Positions 48,882 to 57,292 of a DNA stretch of 64,000 bases are shown here, piece by piece. Numbering within the stretch: the first letter of the stretch is position 1; every line of letters begins with the position of its first letter. Made by a program: the position numbers and the translations under genes. The notes beneath the pieces were generated by a model. The model was not told where the DNA came from. It ran no database searches and was given only the letters and a program-made list of their open reading frames with translations. The stretch is from Streptomyces parvus (GTDB lineage: Bacteria > Actinomycetota > Actinomycetes > Streptomycetales > Streptomycetaceae): assembly GCF_032121415.1 (NCBI RefSeq), contig NZ_CP135079.1, positions 3,596,001-3,660,000 of the forward strand, given 5' to 3'.

Positions 48882-50167
48882 TGGAACTCGGTTCCTTCCG
48901 TCGTCGTCGTGTCGCGTCCGGACCGGGTGCCCCGCTGGAAGGCGCCGAGTCGCGACGCGGTCTCCTCGTTGCTGCGGACGGGCGCCGGTTCGGTCGATGG
49001 CACCGCGGAGACCGGGCTCTTGCGACGACGCTTCGGCAGCCCACCGGCGGTGGTGGTGATCTGGGCGAGCGGCTGGGTGGCGGTGTCCGGCTGGGGGGCC
49101 GGCGGGAAGAGCGGGGTCGGCGCGGGGGCCGGGCTCGGGGCCTGCGCCTGGTGCTGGGGCTGGGCCTGGGACTGTGCCCGGGCCTGCCACTGGTCCGGCT
49201 GCCGCCCCTGCGGCGCCGGGGAGAGCGCCGCTTCGGGCGCCTCGGCCGGCGCGGCGGGCGGCGCCTCGGTGGTGAGCAGTTCGTCGGGGATGAGGACCAC
49301 CGCGCGGACGCCTCCATAGGGGGAAACGGAGTCCACCGAGACCCGGAAGCCGTAGCGGGCGGCGAGCATCCCGGAGACGGCGAACCCGAACTGCGGCGGA
49401 ATACCGAGGCTGGAGACGCTGATCGCGGCCTGGGGGGAGAGGAGGGCCGCCGCGCGGTCCTTCTCCTCCTGGCCCATACCGAGACCGGCGTCGTCGACGA
49501 TGAGGCAGACGCCCGTCGGCACGGCCTGGATGTTGATCTCGACCGGGGTGCCGGGGGCGGAGTAGTTCGTGGCGTTGGCGAGGAGTTCGGCGAGGACCAC
49601 GGCGACCGGTTCGACCGCGCGGCTGACGACGGAGAAGTTCACCTGGCCGTTGACCCGGACCCGGTCGAAGTGCCGGATACGGCCCTGGGCGCTGCGGGCC
49701 ACGTCGAAGACGGAGGCCACGGTCTCGCGTCGGCCGAGCCAGCCGCCGCAGAGCACGGCGATGCCCTGGGCACGCCGGCCGAACTGGCTGTTGGCGTGGT
49801 CCATGGCCATCAGGTCGGCGAGGATCCCGGGGTCGTCCCCGTACTTGCGCTGGGCCTTTTCGATCACGACCTGCTGCTCGTCGGCGAGGCCCTGGAGGGT
49901 GCGGACGGCTGCCTTGAGGACGGCCTTGGTCTCCTCCTCGGCGTCCTTGCGGACCTCCGCGAGTTCGGCGGACTGACGCTGGAGCAGAGTGTTGTGGACG
50001 ACGTGGAGTTCGTCCCGCTGGTGGAGGAGGGCGTCGCGCTCCTGGCGCAGCTCGGCGTGGTTCCTGCGGAGCTTGACGTTGATCGCGCGAGCGCGCAGAA
50101 CGGCACCCACGGCGACCAGGGCTACGACAACCAGCGCCCAGACGAGTGGGCCCTGTGCAAATGTCAT
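48878..50167 (-). CDS. cvnA: Conservon histidine kinase-like ATPase CvnA
   Basis: The product of about 429 residues starts at ATG 50167 (MTFAQGPL); an earlier ATG (50188) adds seven residues. One N-terminal span (LVWALVVVALVAVGAVLRA) is followed by coiled coil (RNHAELRQERDALLHQRDEL), an HxxN-like segment (AMDHANSQFGRRAQGIAVLC) and a HATPase_c domain (AELLANATNYSAPGTPVEIN, LIVDDAGLGMGQEEKDRAAA, PPQFGFAVSGMLAARYGFRV). A long Pro/Gln/Ala-rich tail completes it. CvnA is the sensor of the conservon. Upstream gap has hairpins and an AT-rich palindrome. Confidence 0.93.
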   Translation of the reverse strand: MTFAQGPLVWALVVVALVAVGAVLRARAINVKLRRNHAELRQERDALLHQRDELHVVHNTLLQRQSAELAEVRKDAEEETKAVLKAAVRTLQGLADEQQVVIEKAQRKYGDDPGILADLMAMDHANSQFGRRAQGIAVLCGGWLGRRETVASVFDVARSAQGRIRHFDRVRVNGQVNFSVVSRAVEPVAVVLAELLANATNYSAPGTPVEINIQAVPTGVCLIVDDAGLGMGQEEKDRAAALLSPQAAISVSSLGIPPQFGFAVSGMLAARYGFRVSVDSVSPYGGVRAVVLIPDELLTTEAPPAAPAEAPEAALSPAPQGRQPDQWQARAQSQAQPQHQAQAPSPAPAPTPLFPPAPQPDTATQPLAQITTTAGGLPKRRRKSPVSAVPSTEPAPVRSNEETASRLGAFQRGTRSGRDTTTTEGTEFQ

Positions 50168-50529
50168 GAGACTCACTTCAAGTGCCATGGCGGAAACGGC
50201 TTGACACCCCGTCAGGCGGCACGCAGCCAGGGCTCTTTCGCCGCGACCGTGCGCCGCTTCGGGAGGTGCCCCTCCGAAGGTGGGGCCGAGGAATCCATTC
50301 CTCCCGGAATGCCCCCATACGCCATCAGCCCACTGGAAGTAAGATGATCTTATCATTGGCCGCCCGACGAAATGTCAAGGCCGCCACGCCCGTTGCCACT
50401 TGACGCAGAATGTTCACGTTGCGGAGATGTGGCGGAGGGACTCCCGGAGCCGCCGATACGCCTGGCGGGCACCGGAGTTCGCGGCGGTCCTAGCGTCCGT
50501 CGGATGCGGGTCGCCGGGTGTCGCGCCGC
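50168..50529. other. Conservon upstream region with small inverted repeats
   Basis: Between cvnA and the end of the lacI gene lie a hairpin CATTCC-TCCC-GGAATG (50296-50311) and an AT-rich palindrome ATGAT-CTT-ATCAT (50344-50356), the most AT-rich patch of the region. Candidate promoter and control sites of the conservon. No gene seen. Confidence 0.45.
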
Positions 50530-51624
50530 TCAGGCGGGCCCGGTCGACGCGCGGGCCTCCAGGGACCAGGTGTGGCGCCGGACGGTGTCGGGGGCGGCCC
50601 GGTCCGCGAGGATGTCGCAGAGCAGCTCGGCGCAGGCGCGGCCGTACGCGGCGGGGCGCAGGTCGACGGCGGTGACGGCTGGTTCGGCGGTGCGCGTGGC
50701 GGGGCCGTCGACGCAGGACGCGATGAGCAGGCCGGTGAGCGTTTCGCCGGTCCCGCCGGACCTGCCGCCGGCCGTCCCGGCCTTTCCGCCCGTTCCGCCG
50801 CTTCCCGTGGCTGCGCCGCCTCCGCCGGTGGTGCCCACCTCGCGGCCGAGGGCGGTCGCCGCGCGCAGGACGCCGGGGGCGGAGCCGTCGGGGGCGCAGA
50901 TCACGGCGTCGACCGCGGCGTCGGCGGTGAGCAGGGCGCGGGTCGTCTCCTCGGCCTCCGCCGGGGTCGCAGCGAACGGTACGGTGCGCAGCGCCACCTC
51001 CACTCCGTGGGCCAGCCCCCAGGACCGGGCCGTGGCGCGCAGGGCGGTCGCCCAGGCGGAGGAGCCGGACGGCGCGAGGACGGCGGGGCGGCGGGCGCCG
51101 CGCTCGGTGACATGGTCGAGGAGGGCGGTCAGCGACGCGGCGTTGTCGCAGACCACCGCGGCGCTGGGGCCGGTGGCGGGCCCGAGGTAGCGCTCGCCGG
51201 TCACCACCGGGACGCCCGCCTCGAGCAGCCCGGGCACCGCGCTGTCGCCCGCCTCGGGGTCGATGACCAGCAGCCCGTCGACGCGCGAGGCGATCCGCCC
51301 GCCCGCCGCCCCCGACGGCGCGAGCAGCACCATGTCGAGCCCGTCCTCCTGGGCGCGCTCGACCGCCCCGAAGGCGAGGTTCATGTAGTAGTCCAGCCGG
51401 GTCGCGGTGGCCGGAAGATGCAGGCCGACAGCCCCGGTGCTGGCCCGCCGCAGCCGTCGGGCGGCGCTGTTGGGGCGGTAGCCGAGCTCCTCCGCCACCG
51501 CGCGGACCCGGTCCCGGGTGGCCTCGGCGACCCGTCCCGAGCCCTGGAGCGCGTCCGAGGCGGTGCTCTTGGAGACCCCGGCGGCACGGGCTACGTCGAG
51601 CAGGGTCACGGTCCGGGAGGTCAC
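50530..51624 (-). CDS. LacI-family transcriptional regulator
   Basis: GTG at 51624 gives 364 residues (VTSRTVTLLDVARAAGVSKS): HTH (TLLDVARAAGVSKSTASDAL), hinge (RPNSAARRLRRASTGAVGLH), then the periplasmic-binding-like ligand domain (VDGLLVIDPEAGDSAVPGLL, AVVCDNAASLTALLDHVTER). A Gly/Thr-rich insertion of about 40 residues (TTGGGGAATGSGGTGGKAGT) interrupts the second subdomain, unusual for the family. Divergent from the nitrilase gene with two perfect operator-like palindromes between, so it probably represses that gene and itself. Confidence 0.9.
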   Translation of the reverse strand: MTSRTVTLLDVARAAGVSKSTASDALQGSGRVAEATRDRVRAVAEELGYRPNSAARRLRRASTGAVGLHLPATATRLDYYMNLAFGAVERAQEDGLDMVLLAPSGAAGGRIASRVDGLLVIDPEAGDSAVPGLLEAGVPVVTGERYLGPATGPSAAVVCDNAASLTALLDHVTERGARRPAVLAPSGSSAWATALRATARSWGLAHGVEVALRTVPFAATPAEAEETTRALLTADAAVDAVICAPDGSAPGVLRAATALGREVGTTGGGGAATGSGGTGGKAGTAGGRSGGTGETLTGLLIASCVDGPATRTAEPAVTAVDLRPAAYGRACAELLCDILADRAAPDTVRRHTWSLEARASTGPA

Positions 51625-51667
51625 GGGGGTGAAGTCTAGACGCCGGCCGAGGAGCAGGCCGAAGGGT

Positions 51668-51685
51668 TGCCGGAACGTTCCGGCA
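51668..51685. promoter_or_regulatory. 18-bp perfect palindrome, LacI-type operator 1
   Basis: TGCCGGAACGTTCCGGCA lies between the divergent lacI and nitrilase starts. The central CG and symmetric arms match LacI/GalR operators. An identical second copy is 37 bp away. Confidence 0.8.
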
Positions 51686-51704
51686 GGACTAGATTCGACT
51701 CCGT

Positions 51705-51722
51705 TGCCGGAACGTTCCGGCA
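51705..51722. promoter_or_regulatory. 18-bp perfect palindrome, LacI-type operator 2
   Basis: Second exact copy of TGCCGGAACGTTCCGGCA. The centre-to-centre distance of 37 bp (about 3.5 helix turns) would not place both on exactly the same face. It lies 39 bp upstream of the nitrilase start. Confidence 0.8.
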
Positions 51723-51761
51723 CGCTTCCGCGCCCTCGTCCCCACGCCCCTGGAACTGGTC

Positions 51762-52706
51762 ATGCGTCTGATCACCGCGTACAACCCGCCCGCCTCCCCG
51801 ACCCGGACCCGGCCCGCCGAGCGCGCCCCTCTGCGCGTCGCGGCCGTCCAGCAGCGCTGGCACCGCGACCCGGCCGAGCACCGGGCCGCCCTGCGGGAGG
51901 GCATCCGGCTCGCCGCGGCGGAGGGCGCCCGGGTGGTCTGCCTCCAGGAGCTGACGCTCTCGCCGTACTTCGCGGTGGTCCGCCGCGCCGACCACCCCGA
52001 GCCGGCCGCGCCGGAGGAGCTGCTGACGGGCCCCACCTTCACGTTCGCGGCCGAGGCCGCCCGTGAGCACGGGGTGTACGTCCACGCCTCGCTGTACGAG
52101 AAGGCCCCGGCGCCCGGCGGCGAGGACGACGGCCTCGGCTACAACACCGCGATCCTGGTCGCCCCCGACGGCACCCTCGCCCAGCGCACCCGCAAGACCC
52201 ACATCCCGGTGACCGAGGGCTACTACGAGGACGACTGGTTCCGGGCAGGCCCCGCGGGCGACGACGCCTTCCCGCTGGTCGAGGTCGACGAGGCCCGCTT
52301 CGGCCTGCCGACCTGCTGGGACCAGTGGTTCCCCGAACTGGCCCGCGCCTACTCGCTGGCCGGCGCCGACATCCTCGTCTACCCGACCGCCATCGGCTCC
52401 GAGCCCGGCTTCCCCGGCTTCGACTCCCAGCCGCTCTGGCAGAAGGTGATCACCGGCAACGCCATCGCCAACGCCACCTTCATGGTCGTCCCGAACCGCA
52501 TCGGCGCCGAGAACGGCCTCACCTTCTACGGCAGCTCGTTCATCGTGGACCCGTACGGCCGCGTCCTGGCCCAGGCCCCCCGCGACGAGCCCGCCGTCCT
52601 CGTCGCCGACCTCGACCTGGACGCCCGGCGCGACTGGCTGGAGCTGTTCCCGTTCCTGACCACCCGCCGCCCGGACGCGTACGGCCCGCTCACCGGGACC
52701 CGCTGA
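51762..52706 (+). CDS. Nitrilase-superfamily amidohydrolase (N-carbamoylputrescine amidase-like)
   Basis: The 314-residue carbon-nitrogen hydrolase has the triad Glu63 (CLQELTLSPYFA), Lys145 (RTRKTHIP) and Cys185 (LPTCWDQWFPE). The WDQWFPE context and YYEDDWF segment fit the N-carbamoylputrescine amidase group, which hydrolyses N-carbamoylputrescine to putrescine. The LacI-type regulator and operators upstream suggest control by a small metabolite. No agmatine deiminase gene is adjacent, so the substrate is not certain. Confidence 0.9.
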   Translation: MRLITAYNPPASPTRTRPAERAPLRVAAVQQRWHRDPAEHRAALREGIRLAAAEGARVVCLQELTLSPYFAVVRRADHPEPAAPEELLTGPTFTFAAEAAREHGVYVHASLYEKAPAPGGEDDGLGYNTAILVAPDGTLAQRTRKTHIPVTEGYYEDDWFRAGPAGDDAFPLVEVDEARFGLPTCWDQWFPELARAYSLAGADILVYPTAIGSEPGFPGFDSQPLWQKVITGNAIANATFMVVPNRIGAENGLTFYGSSFIVDPYGRVLAQAPRDEPAVLVADLDLDARRDWLELFPFLTTRRPDAYGPLTGTR

Positions 52707-52965
52707 ACCGCCGGCCGGGCCGGAAATCCCGCGCGGCGGGCTGCGCGGAGGGCGCTGTGCGCGACGCCCGGGCGCTGCTGGGCCTGCCCGCGCCCCTGCC
52801 CTCCTGACAGCCGGCCCCGGAGCCGCGACACCCACGCACCGATACGTACCTGAAACAGAGCCGTGCGGCGTTCGAAGTACGCCCCTGACCGGCCGGAAGC
52901 GGCGTTCCCGGAGGCTGTCGACGTACCCGACCCCCCAGGTACGCGACCGTCAGGAGACCAGTGCC

Positions 52966-53976
52966 GTGCAGAGTCCACCACAGCCCGCAGCGCCTGCCAC
53001 GGCCCCGGCACCCGATCCCGCTTCCCCGCCCGCCGGACGCGTCGGCCGCCGCCGTCCCGCCGCCGCCTCTTGGCTCGCCGCCGCAGCAGCCGTCGTCTGG
53101 GCGGCGGCGATGGCGCTGCACGCGTGGATCCCGAACACCGGCGTCAACGCGGGCAGCCTCTTCCAGACGCTGCTGCCGTGGACGGGTCTCGGCGTTCCGG
53201 TCCTGCTCGTGCTCGCCGCCGTACTCCGGTCCCGGCTCGCCGCCGTGGCGGTGCTCGCGCCCGCCGTCGTGTGGGTGACGCTCTTCGGCGGGGCCCTCAC
53301 GGACAAACGCTCCGCCGGTGTCGGGGACGGCGGACTGACGGTGGTCAGCCACAACGTGGACGAGGGGAACACCGACCCGGCCGGCACCGCACGCGCGCTG
53401 GCCGGGGCGGGCGCCGACGTCCTGGCGCTGGAGGAACTGTCCGACGCGTCGGCCGCCGTCTACTCCCGTGAGCTGGCCGCCGCCTACCCGCACCACGCGG
53501 TGATCGGCGGGGTCGGCCTCTGGAGCAGGCACCCGCTGGCGGACGTGCAGGCGGTGCCGATCATGCCGTGGACCCGCGCGCTGCGCGCCACCGCCCGGAC
53601 CCCGGACGGGCCCGTCGCCGTGTACGCGGTGCATCTGGCGTCGGTACGGGTCTCGGCGGCCGGTTTCACGACCGGCCGGCGCAATGACGCGGCCCGTGAG
53701 CTGGCCGCCGCACTCCGGGCGGAGCCCGCCCCACGGGTGGTGGTGCTGGGCGACTTCAACGGTACGTATCAGGACGACGCGCTGGCCCCGGTGACCGCGC
53801 GGCTGCGTTCCGCGCAACGGGAGGCGGGCGACGGCCTGGGGTTCACCTGGCCCGCCGCTTTCCCGATGGTCCGCATCGACGACGTGCTGGTACGGGGGAT
53901 GACCCCGCGCGCCGCCTGGACCCTGCCCGCCACCGGCAGCGACCACCTCCCCGTCGCGGCCACGCTGAGCCGGTGA
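52966..53976 (+). CDS. Membrane-anchored endonuclease/exonuclease/phosphatase-family protein
   Basis: GTG at 52966 with CAGGAGACC upstream yields 336 residues. A Pro/Ala head and three membrane spans (AAAAAVVWAAAMALHAWIP; LLPWTGLGVPVLLVLAAVL; LAAVAVLAPAVVWVTLFGG) precede the EEP domain: LTVVSHNVDEGNTDPAGTAR, DVLALEELSDASAAVYSREL, VAVYAVHLASVRVSA, VVVLGDFNGTYQDDALAPVT, ATGSDHLPVAATL. Metal and catalytic residues (N, E, D-x-N, SDH) are intact, so it is probably an active phosphodiesterase or phosphatase facing outside. Confidence 0.9.
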   Translation: MQSPPQPAAPATAPAPDPASPPAGRVGRRRPAAASWLAAAAAVVWAAAMALHAWIPNTGVNAGSLFQTLLPWTGLGVPVLLVLAAVLRSRLAAVAVLAPAVVWVTLFGGALTDKRSAGVGDGGLTVVSHNVDEGNTDPAGTARALAGAGADVLALEELSDASAAVYSRELAAAYPHHAVIGGVGLWSRHPLADVQAVPIMPWTRALRATARTPDGPVAVYAVHLASVRVSAAGFTTGRRNDAARELAAALRAEPAPRVVVLGDFNGTYQDDALAPVTARLRSAQREAGDGLGFTWPAAFPMVRIDDVLVRGMTPRAAWTLPATGSDHLPVAATLSR

Positions 53977-54041
53977 CCGGGCCCTCCGCCCTCCCCCGAC
54001 TACGATGCGAGCGACCGAACGGCCCATCGCCTCATCGACCG

Positions 54042-54818
54042 ATGACCTCGAACGCCCAGGTAGGCAGCGTGTCCGCAGCACGAGGGCCGGCCCCGGCCCC
54101 CGGCCCCGCCCCCGTCCACGTGCTGGTGGTCGAGGACGACGCCACCATCCGCCGCGCCGTCCAGCTGGCCCTGGAACGCTACGGCTACCGGGTCGACGTG
54201 GCCGCCGACGGGCTCAGCGGTCTGGAGGCCTTCCGCGCGGGCGCGTACGACCTGCTGATCCTCGACGTGATGCTGCCCGAGCTGGACGGCATCGGCCTCT
54301 GCCACCGGATCCGCGAGGAGAGCCCCGTCCCGGTCCTCATGATGTCCGCGCGCGGCGACGCCCTCGACGTGGTCGCGGGCCTGGAGGCGGGGGCCGACGA
54401 CTACGTGATCAAGCCGGTCGACACCGCCGTCATGGTCGCCCGCATCCGCGCCCTGCTGCGCCGTGCCACCTTCCGCCCGGACGCGGAGAGCCCCGCACCG
54501 GGGAAGTCCGACCGGGACCGGGCCCCCGACCACATCCTGGCCTTCGGCGACCTGACCGTCGACACCCTCGGCATGGAGGTCCGCCGGGCCGGCGCGACCG
54601 TGTCGCTGACCCCCACCGAACTGCGGCTGCTGCTGGAGTTCGCCGCCGCGCCCGGCTCGGTCCTCGACCGCCGCCGGCTGCTGCGCGACGTGTGGGACTA
54701 CGGCTGGGAGGGCGACACCCGGGTCGTGGACCTGTGCGTGCTGCGGCTGCGCAAGAAGATCGGCAGCGGGCGGATCGAGACCGTCCGCGGCTTCGGCTAC
54801 AAGCTCGTCCGCGGCTGA
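54042..54818 (+). CDS. OmpR/PhoB-family response regulator, CseB-like
   Basis: The response regulator of about 258 residues has a receiver domain with acidic pocket EDD and phosphoacceptor Asp in LLILDVMLPELDGIGLCHRI, and switch Lys in DDYVIKPVD, then a winged-helix output (LTPTELRLLLEFAAAPGSVL, LLRDVWDYGWEGDTRVVDLC, VRGFGYKLVRG). The receiver closely resembles CseB, the cell-envelope stress regulator, by recalled sequence. Start uncertain: ATG 54042 or GTG 54069 (AGGTAGG upstream). It precedes the histidine kinase gene by 16 bp. No sigE/cseA genes are adjacent, so it is a CseBC-like paralogue. Confidence 0.85.
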   Translation: MTSNAQVGSVSAARGPAPAPGPAPVHVLVVEDDATIRRAVQLALERYGYRVDVAADGLSGLEAFRAGAYDLLILDVMLPELDGIGLCHRIREESPVPVLMMSARGDALDVVAGLEAGADDYVIKPVDTAVMVARIRALLRRATFRPDAESPAPGKSDRDRAPDHILAFGDLTVDTLGMEVRRAGATVSLTPTELRLLLEFAAAPGSVLDRRRLLRDVWDYGWEGDTRVVDLCVLRLRKKIGSGRIETVRGFGYKLVRG

Positions 54819-54834
54819 GCGGCCGCCGATCGCC

Positions 54835-56109
54835 GTGGACCTCCTCAACCCCCGCGCCCTGCGCTGGAAGATCGCGGCCCTGGCCGCCGCCGCGTGCTGC
54901 GCGGTCGCCGCCGTGGTCGGCTTCCTGGTGCACGACGCCACCCGGGAACGCGGTCTGCGCGTCGGCACCGACCGGACGCTGACCCGGCTGATCGCCGCCG
55001 AGCGGGAGTACGACCGTACGGGGAGGGCTCCGGCCGACATCGACGTACGGAGCGGCGACGAACTGCCCGGACCGCTGGCGCGCGACCTCGCCGGCGTCGC
55101 GGACCAGCCGCGGACCGACCAGCCGGACGTCGGCGGATACGCCACCTGGTACGACGCCGATCCCCCCAACTGGTTCTGGATGTGGGGCGCCGTGGAGGTC
55201 GACGACGACCGCTTCCTCGTCGTCCGGGACGACATGAGCACCGAGGTCCGCAGCCTCCAGCTCCTGGACCGCAGCATCGTGAAGTCCGTCCTCGCCGCCC
55301 TCCTGTTCGTCGTCCCGCTCGCCGCCCTCGCCACGGAACCGATCAACCGGCGGCTGCTCCACGGGGCCCGTACCGCCCGCCGGATCGCCGACGGCGACCT
55401 GGACGCCCGGATCGGCCCGTCCGGGCGGGCCCGGGACGAGGTCACCGAGATGGCGGCGGCCGTCGACGACATGGCCGCCGCCCTCCAGCGCAAGCTGGAG
55501 AACGAGCGCCGGTTCACCGCCGACGTCGCGCACGAACTGCGCACCCCGCTCATGGGCCTGGTCACCGCCGCCGGGCTGCTGCCCGAGGACGACGAGGCGG
55601 CCGGTCTCGTACGGGACCGGCTGCGGGCCCTGAGCGCGCTGGTCGAAGACCTGCTGGAGATCTCCCGCCTGGACGCGGGCGCCGAGCGGGCCCGTCTCGA
55701 CCCGGTTCCGCTGGGCGAACTGGTCGCCGACGTGGTGCGGCGTACGGGCACGGACACCCGCGTCACCATGGCGGACACCGAGGTGGTGGAGACCGACCCG
55801 CGCCGGGTGGAGCGGATCGTGGCCAACCTCGTCACCAACGCCCACCGGCACGGTGCGGCCCCCGTCGACGTGACCGTGACCGGGGCGCGGATCGACGTAC
55901 GGGACCACGGGCCCGGCTTCCCGTCCGACCTGCTGGAGCGCGGCCCGCAGCGGTTCCGCACCGGTGCCGGCGAACGCGGCCGGGGGCACGGTCTCGGCCT
56001 GACCGTCGCCCAGGGCCAGTCCGAGGTGCTCGGGGCCCGGCTGACCTTCGCGAACGCCCCGGACGGGGGAGCGGTCGCGACCCTCGACCTGGCTCCGCGG
56101 TCCACCTGA
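54835..56109 (+). CDS. Sensor histidine kinase, CseC-like
   Basis: The 424-residue protein starts at GTG. Two spans (IAALAAAACCAVAAVVGFLV; VKSVLAALLFVVPLAALATE) flank an extracytoplasmic loop of about 120 residues. HAMP, HisKA (FTADVAHELRTPLMGLV, with the phospho-acceptor His) and HATPase_c (RIVANLVTNAHRHG, VRDHGPGFPSDL, GRGHGLGLTVAQGQSEVLGA) follow. It pairs with the CseB-like regulator upstream. The downstream D-Ala-D-Ala carboxypeptidase suggests a cell-wall theme. Confidence 0.93.
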   Translation: MDLLNPRALRWKIAALAAAACCAVAAVVGFLVHDATRERGLRVGTDRTLTRLIAAEREYDRTGRAPADIDVRSGDELPGPLARDLAGVADQPRTDQPDVGGYATWYDADPPNWFWMWGAVEVDDDRFLVVRDDMSTEVRSLQLLDRSIVKSVLAALLFVVPLAALATEPINRRLLHGARTARRIADGDLDARIGPSGRARDEVTEMAAAVDDMAAALQRKLENERRFTADVAHELRTPLMGLVTAAGLLPEDDEAAGLVRDRLRALSALVEDLLEISRLDAGAERARLDPVPLGELVADVVRRTGTDTRVTMADTEVVETDPRRVERIVANLVTNAHRHGAAPVDVTVTGARIDVRDHGPGFPSDLLERGPQRFRTGAGERGRGHGLGLTVAQGQSEVLGARLTFANAPDGGAVATLDLAPRST

Positions 56110-56183
56110 TACGGAACCGCAACGCACTCTCGCGGCCGTGGAAACGGTGCTGTGCGGGTCCGGAAGAACGACTCCTCGAAGGT

Positions 56184-56213
56184 GGCACCGGTACGGGAAA
56201 CCGCACCGGTGCC
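56184..56213. promoter_or_regulatory. 9-bp inverted repeat before the carboxypeptidase gene
   Basis: GGCACCGGT (56184-56192) and ACCGGTGCC (56205-56213) pair exactly across a 12-base loop, 15 bp before the carboxypeptidase start. Its position straddling the leader could be a regulator site or terminator of the histidine-kinase gene; no T-run follows. Confidence 0.4.
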
Positions 56214-56227
56214 ATCTGGAGGAACCC

Positions 56228-57271
56228 ATGCCCGCAGCCCTCGCCGCCACCCCCGCTCCCCCTTCCGCCGGGAAAGCCGTCCGCTTCCGACTCCGGCTCC
56301 GCCTCCTGCTGCCCCTCCGTCGCTCGGTCCTCGTACCGCTGACCGCCGCCGTGGTGCTCCTGGCCGGGACGGGAGGGTGGTACGCGACCGGGGGCGGCGG
56401 CCGGTCCGCGAACGGGCCGGGCGGCGGCGACGGCCCGGGGGAGGGGACGGCGCCGCTCGCCCGGTCGCTGCATCTGCCGTGGCCGCGCGAGGGCCAGGCG
56501 AGCGTGGCGGTGGAGGGGCTCGGCAGCCTCGGCACCCGGGGCGAGCAGAAGCCGGTTCCGATCGCCAGCGTCACCAAGGTCATGACGGCCTACGTGATCC
56601 TCAAGGAGCACCCGATGCGGGCCGGCGCCCCCGGTGCGACCGTGGTCGCCGACCGGCGGGCGGCCGACGAGTCGTACTCCTCCGTCGAGACGACCGCTCC
56701 CGTGCTCGCCGGTCGGAAGTACACCCAACGCCGTCTGCTGGAACTGATGATGGTGCCTTCGGGCAACAACGTGGCCCGTTTGCTGGCTCGTTGGGCCGCG
56801 GGTGACGAGAAGGCGTTCGTCGCGAAGATGAACCGGGCCGCCGCCGGGCTCGGCATGCGCGCCACCACGTACACCGGGGTGAGCGGGATGGAGACGAGTA
56901 CGCGGAGCACGGCGGAGGACCAACTGCGCCTGGCCCGCGCCGCGATGCGGGACCCGGCCTTCCGGCAGATCGTGGCGACCGCCTCCGTCACGGCCCCGGG
57001 CGCCGGGGTGACCTTCCGCAACACCAACAAGCTGCTCGGGCACGACGGGGTCATCGGCCTGAAGACCGGCTCGTCCACCCCGGCGGGCGGCAACCTCGTC
57101 TGGGCCACGAGGCAGGAGGTCGCCGGGGCCGGTCGTCTGGTCATCGGCGTCGTGCTGCACCAGCGTGCCGGTACGTCGCCCGCCGAGGGCAGCGCCGCCG
57201 CCCACGAGGCGAGCCGCGCCCTGATCGCCGCGATCCGCGCCGAGCTTCCGGAAGCGGCGAACAGGGCCTAG
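56228..57271 (+). CDS. D-alanyl-D-alanine carboxypeptidase (PBP5/DacA-like)
   Basis: The start ATG has GGAGGAACCC just upstream; it yields 347 residues. One N-terminal span (SVLVPLTAAVVLLAGTGGWY) anchors a serine DD-peptidase: catalytic motif SVTK (Ser114, Lys117), SGN (178-180) and KTG (279-281), all intact. It trims D-Ala from peptidoglycan stem peptides, outside the membrane. It lies 118 bp after the CseBC-like pair and may be its target. Confidence 0.93.
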   Translation: MPAALAATPAPPSAGKAVRFRLRLRLLLPLRRSVLVPLTAAVVLLAGTGGWYATGGGGRSANGPGGGDGPGEGTAPLARSLHLPWPREGQASVAVEGLGSLGTRGEQKPVPIASVTKVMTAYVILKEHPMRAGAPGATVVADRRAADESYSSVETTAPVLAGRKYTQRRLLELMMVPSGNNVARLLARWAAGDEKAFVAKMNRAAAGLGMRATTYTGVSGMETSTRSTAEDQLRLARAAMRDPAFRQIVATASVTAPGAGVTFRNTNKLLGHDGVIGLKTGSSTPAGGNLVWATRQEVAGAGRLVIGVVLHQRAGTSPAEGSAAAHEASRALIAAIRAELPEAANRA

Positions 57272-57292
57272 GGACACGCCGGTCAGGGGTCG

